Source: Blattamonas nauphoetae
Lineage: Eukaryota > Preaxostyla > Oxymonadida
Assembly: GCA_033064195.1 (NCBI GenBank)
Contig: JARBJD010000343.1
Coordinates: 1-64,000, forward strand
Direction of reading: 5' to 3'
DNA length: 64,000 nucleotides
Shown here one piece after another: positions 1 to 14,432 of this stretch. Positions within the stretch are counted from its first letter, which is position 1. The number at the start of each line of letters is the position of its first letter. The position numbers and the translations under genes were made by a program. Under the pieces are notes generated by a model. The model was not told where the DNA came from, did no database searches, and was given only the letters and a program-made list of their open reading frames with translations.

Positions 1-3000
1 GTGTTCTTCTATTTCAATCCCTTTCAGACTGATCGATTCTGATGTTTGGATCCGAAGAGCCGTTGAGGAGAAAGAAAGCGAGGAGAGAGTCAGACCACTC
101 ATTCACTCTTCCTCCCGAAACAACAAGAAGTGATGGATTGATCGAGCGAGACGATGAGACAGCCACATTCTGAACGATCACTTCTCCATTCTCACAAACC
201 ACAATCCCTTCAGAAGATTCCAGTGTCGATGAACTCACATCCAGTGTCAGAGCAGACAGCGAGAGTTCATCAGGATAGACAAACACATTGTTCACAATCT
301 GACCTTTCCCAACCATCTCCAGTCTTCCATGCTGTTTGAATCCACAAATCAACAGAGCATCTCCATTCATCAGCAATTTGGAATTCAGCGAGACAGATCC
401 AACAATCTCCACATTCCGCTCATTTGTCAATGTCACTCCATCCGAAATCGTTCGGCAGGGACGTTCCAACGATCCACACAGAGGATGGTCTTCGCTCTTT
501 TCCGTTGTCGACACCAGAATCTTCCCAGCAGAGCGAGGATGGAACTCGTACAGAAGAGAATACGGGTTGAACGAAGAATTGTGAGACCAGCTTGCTGCCT
601 CAATCATCACTCCACTCCAAACACTCGTCTTGTTGAATGATCCTTCCCAGTTCGATCCAACCAATGTTTGTGTGTTTCTTCCTTTCAGCTCAATCCATCG
701 TGATTCTCCATCTCCACTGCACTCCTCGAACGAGCAGTCTCTCACACTCACTTCAACTGACTCCCCACCTCCCCACAACACACTTCCCTTCTTCATGTTT
801 CAATTCTCTCAAACGTGCTGGATGACAGTTCCACACTTCCTTTCGAGTCTATCAGTGCACAGTCTGTCATTTCCAGATCAGTTGACATTCCTGTCACACG
901 AAGGCTTCCTCCTCAATTGAGATCACACTCTGAGTGATCTGAATCGATGAGGTGATCGAGCAGGAGGTGAAGGAGAGAGTCCACACGAAGAGACGAAGAG
1001 AGGGTTCGAAGGAGCTGTGGATGGGAAGGAGATGATCAGCGAGTCGATGGAGAGCGATGAAGCGATGCCGTTATGCAGTTCGTTCTCAAATCGACCAGTT
1101 GGTGTGAAGAGGAGAGTTGATTCCTTCGTCGATCCACAAATCGTGATGTCTCCTTCCAACGAAACAACAAAGTCCATCTGGATTGACTCCATCACTCGAA
1201 TCTTCTCCAAATCTGCTCCAACCAGACGATTCACTCCCAACTCCATCGACGAGCAGAAAAGAAGGAAATGCCCACATTTCGTGAATGTCTCTCCATTCGA
1301 ATCCACTTCAACAGCTTCCGAAATCTGAATCAGATAAACAAGAAGAGAGCAATCAACCCCACTCACTCCATCTTCCCCAAAGTGATTCCGCATTCGTCTC
1401 TTTCGTGAAGCTCCTTCCCAATCACTCGTGTCAATCAGAACATCCAATCTGCTTCCTATCACAAACACATCCGTCGCTTCGATTCTTCCACTTCTTCATT
1501 CCATTCTGTCTTTGTTTCTTTCTTCGTCCGCTCAATCTCGATGTTTGTCATCGAATATGAGAATGTGTTCGTCGAACTGTTTCTGCAGTTCCATCCAGAT
1601 GCAGTGAGCAATCCCTTCGCATTTGCAGTTCGAGAAAGTCGTGTTGTCAATTCTGAACTCCGACGACTCGCTCACAACTCCCACAATCACTCCTCCTTTC
1701 GAGTCTGAGCTCACGATATCTGTGAACACTGAACCATTCACAACCAAACTCCCTCCATCTTCCACTTTCACAATACATCCACTAATCGTTCCTTCTTTCA
1801 ACAGGATTGTGGATCCTTCCATCTTCAGCTGTCCTGTTGCGACTGAGAATAGATCCACATGTTTCAGAGATGATCTCGATCACAACAGTGTTCAGTGTGA
1901 CTGACGAACTGACTGCAAAGAATCCGACGAGACCAACTCAGTCGATGGATCAGCGATGATGAGCATTCTGTCATTCTGGATTGTGAGAACAGAAATGAAT
2001 GATTGCGATGCGGTTTGGGTGAGATCTGTGTCGAGTTGCACAGATGGAGAAGCAACTGACGAGAGACGAGTGATCATCTTCGAGAGAGGCACAGGGATAG
2101 ACTGCGAATCCACACACTGAAATGTCGCTCGAGGCATTCGAGAGATGACCTTCCGAGTCCAAGTCGGCAAGGAACAGATAGAGAGGCACATTTGGAGAAT
2201 GACTTCCTTCTTTCCCAACAAAAGAGCGAGCGGTTGTGTCATCTTTGTTCCACGCCAATGACAGAGCAGTTGAGACGTAATATTGGGTGAAGGTTGGTCG
2301 AGACAGGAAGAGGAAGTCTGAATCTGCTGTTGAGAGGAGCAAGTTGTGATTGTGGTCGACCCTTTGATGGAGAGCGAGGAGTCGTCGGAGCGAGAGTGAG
2401 ATCACTCCTGACGACACTTGACCACTCGACGAGCACGATGTGAATGTGATTGAGTCAAGCGAGACAGACTGGTCAAAACCAACACTCCCAAAAAGAATCG
2501 AAGGCGATGATGTCGATTGGAATGATGAGAACGAACACGATCTCACTAACAATGTTCCAGAATCAGAGATGGAGAACAGTAGAGTGGATCCTGTTTCCTC
2601 TTTGGGAACAAATGAAAGAGATGACAATTCGGTGGGGCCAACTGAAACAAGGAATGAGAAGACAGAAGCGATGGTTAAGGTGGGAGGTGTGGGGAGTGTC
2701 GATGTGAGGACAAAGCCAGTCGAACGGGCTGCGATGGAATCGGCAAGTGTGAAGGAGGAGTCGATTGAAATTGTCTGGTTTGTCTCGTTCAGACTCCGAT
2801 ATGTCGTGGAGAGTGAGAGGCAGTGAAGTTGGAGGAGTCCATAGTTCTCGTGATCTTCTCCAGTCGTTCCTTCAACATGCTTGTCTCCACTCGTGTGAGG
2901 ATACCAGATGAACAGAAGAGATTCAATTGCTTTGTCTCCAGCCTTTCCCATCAGTTCATTCTTCTCTTCCTTTCCAAATGTACCATCTTGTGGAAGGGCT

Positions 3001-6000
3001 GGTCTCAATGTCAGAAATCCTTCAGTATTGATGAGTGTGCTCAGATCGGCAGCTGTCACAAACAAGTCTGTTCCAAGCGTGGCTGTGTTCTTGTCATCAC
3101 CAGTTCCAAACTCGACAGAGGCGAACGAGATGGCTCCAGCGAAGCGGGAGGCAACTTCGATCAACAGAGCACCTCCATTTCCAAACGACGAACATTTCGA
3201 GATGTGTACTTCCGCCAGCTCAACCACTCCACTTCCCGAAACACACATTTTCAGTCCTCCACCATCTTCTTTCGATGAGCAGCTGACGAACAATGTCTTC
3301 GAGTTTGACGTCGATTTCCAAATTCTCTGAGATTTCACTTCACTAATCGTCACATCAAAGACATGCGAATAGTCTTCAGTGTGAACTGACCTGAACAGAG
3401 ATGTGAAAGTGCATCCACCAAGAGACAAGTCGCCAGATCCACGAAGGAGAGACAATGTGAGAGCGATGTTGGACAGTGAACAATCAACCAGCTCCACAGA
3501 TCCAGATGAAGCAACAATAGAATCAGAAGAAACATCTTTGAGGTCACAGCTGAGTGATTTGAGTCGAAGAGTTCCTTATGAAGAGACACCGATGGATGCT
3601 TCCTTGTTTGAGAAGAGGAGAGCATGAAGATCACAAGAGTCGAGAGTGGCTGAGCCAGCTGCGATCGAGATGATGGGAGAGGAGAGTGTCGCCTGGTTCT
3701 CGTTCGAGAAGAACGACACTGATGTGATCGAGAGCGTTCCACTGCTCGAGATGGTTGATGATGATGACGAGATCGATGGGAGGACGATGGTGAGGAGTCG
3801 AGAGAGAGAAGACCATCTCCGTGTCATCAGACGAGTTCCATCTTGAGATCTCAACTTCGTTTCGCCCTTCTTCCCATCTTCCACGAACTCCGATCCTCAT
3901 TCTCCAACAGCGATCGTCTCTTCTGAATGTTCCCCTCTCCAACAATCACTGAAATCATGTCTTCTGTTCCTTCGGTTGCTCGGCACAATGTCGCTGCGTG
4001 GCGGAGTGTCAAGCATTTCCTGTCGGATGCCCACACATCACCGAATCCTCCTCTCCTCCAACCTCTCCCTTCGACACTCGAACTGTTGCGAACCCAATCC
4101 ATCTTTCTGAATCGTTGATGGAGCAGATGAGGAGAGGCAGAGAGGAAGCAGCAGTCAGAGAATGTGACCAGATCAGATGGCGACGCAAAGGAGCCTGAGA
4201 GAAGCAACAACCTTCTTGTTTGTCGTAAAATCTGAATGACATAACTCTTCGAGATCTCGAGAGTTTGTGTTGATGACCCATCCAGTCCAACCACGATGGT
4301 GGTTTCTGCTTTCGAATCACAGCATCCGATGAACGAACAGTTGAGAAATCGTGTTATGGCGACGTTGGACGTGGACGACCCGCTTTCCATCACCTACACA
4401 TCTGTCGAAGACACAGTTCGTCACTTCGTTCGAGAAGTCGCTGTTCGCGAGGTGCATCGCATGCGCCATAATCCGATGAACAGTCTTCGAACCGGCAGAA
4501 GTCGATGAGGACCATGCAATATTGAAGTGTAGTGCTCCTCCATACGCCCGCGCACTGCCGAGTGCCAACTGACAGTTCTTGAAGAACGATTCCCTGACGG
4601 ATGCATCGGAAATGAACCAGCCAGTGACAGCACCTCCTGCGTCCAATAGCCAGATGCCAACTGATTCTCGAAGCGACAGGACGTGATGGAGAAGGAGTGA
4701 GGCGACGAGCATTGACCGAAGCACCAGAGCCGTTTGCACATGAACAGTCTGAAAAGTTGGAGAATGAGATGTCGACTGTTCCAGCATTGACGGTTGGACC
4801 AGTGAAGACAAGTGACCCCTCGAGTGTGGACAAGATTGGGTTCAGCACCTGGGTTGGCTGGGTCGTTGTGCTCGACATAGTCTTCGTCCAGTGTGTGGCA
4901 TTCAGTGAACTTGCTTTCGGAGATCGAGACAGCGCTCGTCGATCCCATTCTTCCTTCCACCACAACTCCACTCCCACCCGACGCGTCAGGAAGAGAATGT
5001 CGATTTCGAGATCACGAGAGTGAAGTCTGAGCCAGAAGTTGCTGAGATCAGCCCGACTGATGATGTCATCGATTGGAGTGAGCAGGTCAGAGTGGTTCTT
5101 CCTCCTTTCACCTCGAAAAGTGGTTTGGACAGTTCGGCTTCGCCCAGAGAACTCCCATCAATCACACTGTCTGTCACTTTCAGGTCGCCATCTCCACTCA
5201 ACACGAACAGACTCGATTCGATGTGAGGAGAGAAGTCGACAGAGGAGATGTCGAGGCTTCCAGTGGAGATGGAGAAGAGAACGGCAGACGATCCTTCGTC
5301 AGAAATCGTCGCTTTGGTTTCGGATTGTGGTTTCATCACAAGCTTCCTCTGTCCAACCACAACTCCAGAATCAGAGTGAGTGTCGCTCGCGAGCAGGAAA
5401 GTGCCCTCAAACTTGCCCGATGTGCGGTCGTTGATTGTGGAAGACATTGTCCGACATCCTTTCTCCCTCATCCAGCAGAACTCCTCGTCCAATCCTTCCA
5501 CAGCATCAATCACAATGTCTGGTGTCTTTCTGATCGTGTCAATCGCTGTTCCTTCCCAAGAGATTGAAAACGGGTTCGAAGTCGACCAAATCTCTGTGAT
5601 AGATGTCTCCTTCATTTCTGGAAATACATACACATACATATCCGCGACAGTATCTTTGTCTGTCGCTTCGAACCAACAATCAGACATAATCGGATTGTCA
5701 GTCGGTGACACTGTGTACCATGGTGGGTGATTTGGGCGATCAGGAGACGTTCTGCCAGCTATAGTCAGTGCTGAGCTTCCTTTTGCGGGATTGGTATGAC
5801 ATTCAACGAATCTCATCCGTTCCACCTTCGTCTGTCCATAAATATATTGAAAAGCGGCGACACCTGACGTGTAGTTGAACATTTCACAAAAATAACAGTC
5901 TGACACTGAGACATCTCCGTTTGCTCCTTCCACTTTGCATGCGACCTGTAGTTGATTCGCGACTGTCAGATTGACAAATCGGCAGTTGTGGATTGTTCCG

Positions 6001-7212
6001 CCTCCGAGATCTTGAACGCAGAACCCAACACGATACGCGCTTCGCATGTGAGTGAAATTGTTGTTTTCAATAAGAAAAGTGCCAAAGACAGTGAAAACGG
6101 TCCGGCCAATCACGTTGATGGCAGAAATCGTCGTTTCCAATCCACATTTGTCGAAATGGGATCCAGTTATTCGAAATAGCTCTGAAAGTGCGGCTGTGCT
6201 CGAATAATATCCATAAACAGCTGATCCACATTCAGCTCGGCATTCTTTGAAGGAACAGCCTTCGACGGAGAGTGACCCTTTGTTAGCGTGGAAGATTGCT
6301 CCTCCGAATTGTCCAGATGGGGCTGAACATGAAGTGAAAGTGCACTTTTTGAAGGTGACATCGTTGACAGTTGAGATTTGGCGATCTGTGAATGGGTTGT
6401 CCTCGATTGGGGCAGCGTTGACATAAACTGGCGTGAATGTTCGAATGTTGTCCACAAATGTGCAATTGAGCGAAGCGAGCTGATGGCGGTCATTTGTGTC
6501 GCGCATCAGAAGGCCGTACAGACCATTCTCACTCTTCGAGATCGAGCTTCCAACAATCACGCTTTTCTGTCCTTCTTTCTTTCTGAATCCCACACTCTCC
6601 CCATCTGAAGGTTGGGAGATGTTCTGAAATGAACAATGGATGATTGAGAGGACTTCAAAATGTGACCCAAAAAAGTGGATTTCGAGTTGTTACGCAACTA
6701 TCACTGATCGACATCTCCGAAATCATGCATTCGCGAGGAGATGGTGAGGAGGCAATCAAACTCGAGTGGAACTGGTTGTTTGGAACTCTCAGTTTGATTG
6801 AAGTCAACTGCAAGATTCCAGCAACCGAGAAGACTGGTGACTCGCTCGAGATATCACAGAGTGTTCTTTTGAGTGAAAACACGGATTGTTCGTCAGTCGA
6901 ACAGATTTCGCCTCTTTTCGAGACCAGTCTCCCCGAGAACAACGAAAACGACGAGTTGTGGAGGGTGAAAAGTGGCATCGTCGTTGGGGCTTCATTCGAA
7001 ATGACAGACGTCTGATCCAAAGCGAGGATGGTCAAGTTTTGTGAATGAAGGACAAAATTGGACGAAAGAAGCGTCATATTTGACAGAATCTGGATTATGT
7101 TTGGGCTGGATGTTCCATTCAAATGTGAGTTGGAAAGGAATGTCTGAAGAGTCGGAGGATCATGGGACCGAACGAAGAGGAAAAATGATGCGATGAAAAT
7201 GAAGAGACGCAT
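1..7212 (-). pseudogene. Giant parallel-beta-helix surface protein, broken copy, cut by window edge
   Basis: This is a second copy of the gene at 39940-49081, in the same orientation. It starts at an ATG (complement of 7210-7212) with a hydrophobic signal-peptide-like segment (LFIFIASFFLF) and is rich in Ser, Thr and short 'C-F-S-x-C' type repeats. Compared with the other copy it is interrupted at least six times. The open blocks are 6655-7212, 4986-6593, about 4390-4977, 1971-3497, 1532-1858, 923-1468 and 14-796. One break is visible as a homopolymer change near 6661-6670 (six A here, five in the other copy). The membrane segment and kinase-like tail would lie beyond the left edge. From about 6900 leftward the two copies are nearly identical; the first ~110 codons are much more diverged. 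Either this is a pseudogene or the assembly carries uncorrected indels. The number of breaks favours a pseudogene. Confidence 0.8.
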
Positions 7213-10184
<2,972 letters not shown>

Positions 10185-10675
10185 CACCGAAGACGAGCCG
10201 GCACGATGAGAACACCATCGAGTCGATATTGAGATTGGGAGTGAAGAAGAGGCGATCTCAAACGAAGCCAACACCAGCGCTGCTCAGCCGTCGAGTGAGT
10301 CTCGTCTGGTTGTGAGCTCGTCGTGGCTGCGAACAGAATGCATATCGGTTGTTGAGAGGAGTACCTGGAAGAACGAGAACGACGGCGAATTGAGATCTCG
10401 AAGTTGCTTGGAAGGATTGGAGTGGGAAGACGTGACCGACCTGCTGAGAGACGAGAATGGAAGACCAGTGCGAGACACGAAGCACGAGTCTTTGCACGAC
10501 CGTGATCAAAAATGATCATGATTCGCCATATTCCTCCTTCTTCTTCTTCATCTTCCGACTTATTCTGTCCCAATTAGTTCTGAATTGTTCCAACCAGCCT
10601 TGAAATTATGAAGATTGGTGCACCGTCTGACACTGGCGAATGCGGAGGACGAGACCGTGAGCGGCCCACAATTAA
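10185..10675. other. Intergenic, possible exon remnants
   Basis: This stretch is GC-richer than other gaps and has short open frames on both strands, but nothing that splices convincingly to the zinc-finger gene or into the inverted duplication. Confidence 0.3.
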
Positions 10676-10689
10676 ACGAGCTGGACATG

Positions 10690-11171
10690 AATGAGAATCT
10701 TGTCTTTCCCGCTTCCTTCTTCGGATCAGTGTCCAGCCCAACTGCGCTGATGTCGTTGGGTTTCATTTCACGCCATTCGCTGATCCAGACACCACCACTA
10801 CCACTTTCCGTGACTCCTTGCAACTCTCTCACGATGTCTCCTCTCACAGCACTGGTGGGAATGAAGAATCAGGACTCTCCTCGATCTTCTCTCGACGGAT
10901 GCTGTTGTGTCTGGGGTGGAGCCAGTGTTTGTGCTCTTCAATTCATCAGTTCGAATGATGCGGAAGGGAGGGAACGGGACGATGAGGATTCTGGACTTTT
11001 GTGGATGGAAGAGAAAGGTGCGAAGCTGTGTTGGAGAGAGTGTGTTGAGGGAGAAGAAAGGCGGGAGGGAAGTGGAGATGAACACGAGTCAGAAGGTGTG
11101 AAGAGAGCGATGGGTGTGACGACATTGAGAATCATTCTTTCCTTCCTGTTTCTGTGTTGTTTTGGCTGACA
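10690..11171 (+). pseudogene. Left-arm copy of the tail-anchored protein gene, decayed
   Basis: This is the mirror copy of the gene at 13388-14370 on the opposite strand. It keeps the N-terminal part (SFFGSVSSPTALMSLGF) and the hydrophobic C-terminal tail ending at 11171. It lacks the ~550-bp middle present in the right arm. It also lacks four bases near 11077 relative to the right arm, which puts the conserved cysteine/arginine region (about 10907-11080) and the tail in different frames. It is therefore probably non-functional. Confidence 0.55.
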
Positions 11172-11343
11172 TGTCATGAACGATGATTTTCGAACAAGAT
11201 TTGGGTTTTGGATCGGTTTCTGTCGGAAACATCACATTTCAGATGTTGAGGTGTTTTCATCGTCACTACGGATTTCCACGACTATTCCAGCAAGAATGAA
11301 ACAATCGAGAAAGTTGTGAAGTGGAAAAGAAGAAAATGAAAGG

Positions 11344-11818
11344 TCAAAAAAAATCAGGAAAAGTTTCCGCTAAAACAGCCTTCACCTCTCTATCTATCGA
11401 GGGCCGTAACGCGTCGATCAACGCTTCCTCCGCATGCTGCAGCATCGTTTCGAGCTCCTCCAGAGAACACATCATAAGGTCGTCTGAGTCAAAACAGAGA
11501 AAAATTTTAGAGACGACCGAAATACCTTCATTCACCGGCCGTGGTAAGACCGAGACACTTCGTAGTTGGTCTTTGATTCGCTCCAGAACAAGCGAGACTT
11601 GTGCTTCCTCATCTTCCCTCCTATTGTGAAATTCAGAGATTCATTCTAGCAAGAGAGGGACAGCAAAGAAGAGTGGCAATGGTGAGATATCGCTCAACGG
11701 GAAGAAAAAATTCACACAGTTTTAGAGTCAACTGGTTTGGCCACAAATCGATGAGTAAATCGTTTAGATCTTCCTTGGTGACGTTGTCGCCCGATAAATT
11801 AAGGGCAAAGCCATTCAT
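11344..11818 (-). pseudogene. Left-arm copy of the 120-aa spliced gene
   Basis: This is the mirror copy of 12737-13214. The ATG is the complement of 11816-11818 and the same exon blocks are present, including EELETMLQHAEEALIDALRP and a run of T before the stop. Compared with the right arm, a homopolymer before the first splice donor is one A shorter, which would shift the first exon-exon join. The T-run at the stop is longer and adds one Phe codon. It is either a recently damaged duplicate or carries a homopolymer read error. Confidence 0.5.
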
Positions 11819-12736
11819 TTTACACAGTTCGCCTTTCCCATCCCACTTATGAGAGAAAGTCCATTCTCGAAGAAAGAGCAGTCAAGCCGTTTCCGCAAAC
11901 AACACACGCTCTGAGGCGACTTTGATGGACATGAAAACAAAGTGGTCTTATATTCCGGCAAACTGTACAGAATGAGAGCGAATCAGAATATTTTGAAATG
12001 GGCGGATTCGAATAAACGCAAAACCATCCTCTCTCATCCCCTCACTGTATCTCATTCTCATTTTTCATTTTATTGGTCTTGTTGAAAACAGGATGAATTG
12101 ACATCAATCGACACAAGAATGAAAACGTCTCGAAACGACGTTTCATCCGCAGAATTACGAATTATCTGGTTTGATTATCCTTCCTCAGCGATTCGACTCA
12201 ACTCCTCGGCGACTGCTGTCAACGTTCCGTGTCAATGACAGGTGGCAGGTTCGATGCAGCTCTCTGGAAATGGAAGACTCCTCACAGTTGCATCAAGCTC
12301 GGTATTCACAAACACTGTCAGCTCGTTCAGCAGCCGCCAACAAGCCGAGTCCAATTGCTGAGGAAGGATAATCAAACCAGATAATTCGTAATTCTGCGGA
12401 TGAAACGTCGTTTCGAGACGTTTTCATTCTTGTGTCGATTGATGTCAATTCATCCTGTTTTCAACAAGACCAATAAAATGAAAAATGAGAATGAGATACA
12501 GTGAGGGGATGAGAGAGGATGGTTTTGCGTTTCTTGATGATTCGAATCCGCCCATTTCAAAATATTCTGATTCGCTCTCATTCTGTACAGTTTGCCGGAA
12601 TATAAGACCACTTTGTTTTCATGTCCATCAAAGTCGCCTCAGAGCGTGTGTTGTTTGCGGAAACGGCTTGGACTGCTCTTTCTTCGAGAATGGACTTTCT
12701 CTCTATAAGTGGGATGGGAAAGGCGAACTGTGTAAA

Positions 12737-13214
12737 ATGAATGGCTTTGCCCTTAATTTATCGGGCGACAACGTCACCAAGGAAGATCTAAACGATTTAC
12801 TCATCGATTTGTGGCCAAACCAGTTGACTCTAAAAACTGTGTGAATTTTTTCTTCCCGTTGAGCGATATCTCACCATTGCCACTCTTCTTTGCTGTCCTC
12901 TCTCTTTGCTAGAATGAATCTCTCTGAATTTCACAATAGGAGGGAAGATGAGGAAGCACAAGTCTCGCTTGTTCTGGAGCGAATCAAAGACCAACTACGA
13001 AGTGTCTCGGTCTTACCACGGCCGGTGAATGAAGGTATTTCGGTCGTCTCTCTAAAATTTTCTCTGTTTTGACTCAGACGACCTTATGATGTGTTCTCTG
13101 GAGGAGCTCGAAACGATGCTGCAGCATGCGGAGGAAGCGTTGATCGACGCGTTACGGCCCTCGATAGATAGAGAGGTGAAGGCTGTTTTAGCGGAAACTT
13201 TTCCTGATTTTTGA
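12737..13214 (+). CDS. Unrecognised 120-aa acidic helical protein, three exons
   Basis: Exons 12737-12840, 12913-13034 and 13078-13214 join with matching phases (2, then 1). The introns are 72 nt (GTGAAT...TTGCTAG) and 43 nt (GTATTT...GACTCAG). The product begins MNGFALNLSGDNV and is predicted largely helical and acidic, with a segment EELETMLQHAEEALIDALRP that could form a coiled coil. It ends FPDF before TGA. No signal peptide or membrane segment is seen. An alternative upstream in-frame ATG region (from about 12485) contains CxxC pairs and could be a longer N-terminus or 5' leader. The mirror copy lies at 11344-11818, so the two copies would fire outward from the palindrome centre. I do not recognise the family. 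Confidence 0.6.
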
Positions 13215-13387
13215 CCTTTCATTTTCTTCTTTCCACTTCACAACTTTCTCGATTGTTTCATTCTTGCTGGAATAGTCGTGGAAATCCGTAGTGACGATGA
13301 AAACACCTCAACATCTGAAATGTGATGTTTCCGACAGAAACCGATCCAAAACCCAAATCTTGTTCGAAAATCATCGTTCATGACATG

Positions 13388-14370
13388 TCAGCCAAAACAA
13401 CACAGAAACAGGAAGGAAAGAATGATTCTCAATGTCGTCACACCCATCGCTCTCTTCACACCTTCTGACTCGTGTTCAGCCATCTCCACTTCCCTCCCGC
13501 CTTTCTTCTCCCTCAACACACTCTCTCCAACACAGCTTCGCACCTTTCTCTTCCATCCACAAAAGTCCAGAATCCTCATCGTCCCGTTCCCTCCCTTCTG
13601 CATCACTCGAACTGATGGATTGAAGAGCACAAACACTGGCTCCACCCCAGACACAACAGCATCCGTCGAGAGAAGATCGAGTGGAGTCCGGGTGCGTCGC
13701 TCACCATGTTCAGCGCGAGCTCGTCCGACTTTTCCTCATCTCCCAAAGCAACTCCTCCCTCCATCCTCCACCAGATCCAGCACCGTCCTTCGTCGCTTGT
13801 CCTCCCTCGGAATGTCGCTCACCATGGTCAGCTGTTCCGAGCTCGTCCGCAAGACCATGTCTGGTGACTCCAACTCGTTCGACGTGTTCGACAGGAACAG
13901 TGCAGTCGACTTTGCTGTGCATTCGCTCCGAGATTGAGCGAGAATGGCTGAGACGAGAAGGGGCTGGTCGACTCGGACAGAGACGGAAGGTCTGGAATCA
14001 AAAGAGGATCGTTGGTCAAAGAAAGAACATTTCTGCTTGTCAGCGTCTTCAGAAGATCGGGAGAGATCTCGCGCGAAGATTGTTTTTTTCCGTCTGATGT
14101 ACTCTTCCTCATCATCCCAGTTCTTCTTGACTCGTTCTTTCTCTTCGTCTTCCTTCGTTTCGGACTGTTTCCATCCACATTTGCAGTCTCGTCTAGCGAG
14201 AGTGTGACAGACTCCAGCATGTCGCACGGATTCTTCTGTCCCACCAGTGCTGTGAGAGGAGACATCGTGATTGAGTTGCAAGGAGTCACGGAAAGCGGCA
14301 GTGGTGGCGTCTGGATCAGCGAATGGCGGGGAATGAAACCCAACGACATCAGCGCAGTTGGGCTGGACAC
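13388..14370 (-). CDS. Putative tail-anchored membrane protein, right-arm copy
   Basis: On the minus strand an open stretch from about 14370 carries TALMSLGFIPRHSLIQTPPL, then a lysine/arginine-rich segment (SPKRRKTKRKNESRR) and a serine-rich part. After one or more unresolved joins near 13690-13830 it continues into a block with two cysteines (DFCGWKRKVRSCVGES). It ends with a hydrophobic C-terminal segment TTLRIILSFLFLCCFG at the stop. That tail suggests a tail-anchored membrane protein. The joins between the two parts are not resolved. The left arm holds a shorter, damaged copy. An adjacent minus-strand open frame at 14542-14871 could be an upstream exon. The family is not recognised. Confidence 0.4.
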
Positions 14371-14432
14371 TGATCCGAAGAGGGAAGCAGGAAAGACAAG
14401 GTTCTCGAATATGTCCAGCTCGATCCAAGTTT

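Larger units (their letters stand above)
10676..14432. repeat. Large imperfect inverted duplication (palindrome)
   Basis: The left arm, about 10676-12189, matches the reverse complement of the right arm, about 12357-14432. The innermost paired stretch is ...TTATCCTTCCTCAGC (ending 12189) against GCTGAGGAAGGATAA (from 12357). Outermost, GAGCTGGACAT near 10680 pairs with ATGTCCAGCTC near 14412-14422. Arms are nearly identical over hundreds of bases. The right arm holds about 550 bp (roughly 13690-14240) absent from the left. The central spacer of about 170 bp is only weakly self-complementary. Each arm carries one copy of a small spliced gene near the centre and one copy of a tail-anchored protein gene further out. 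Confidence 0.9.
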
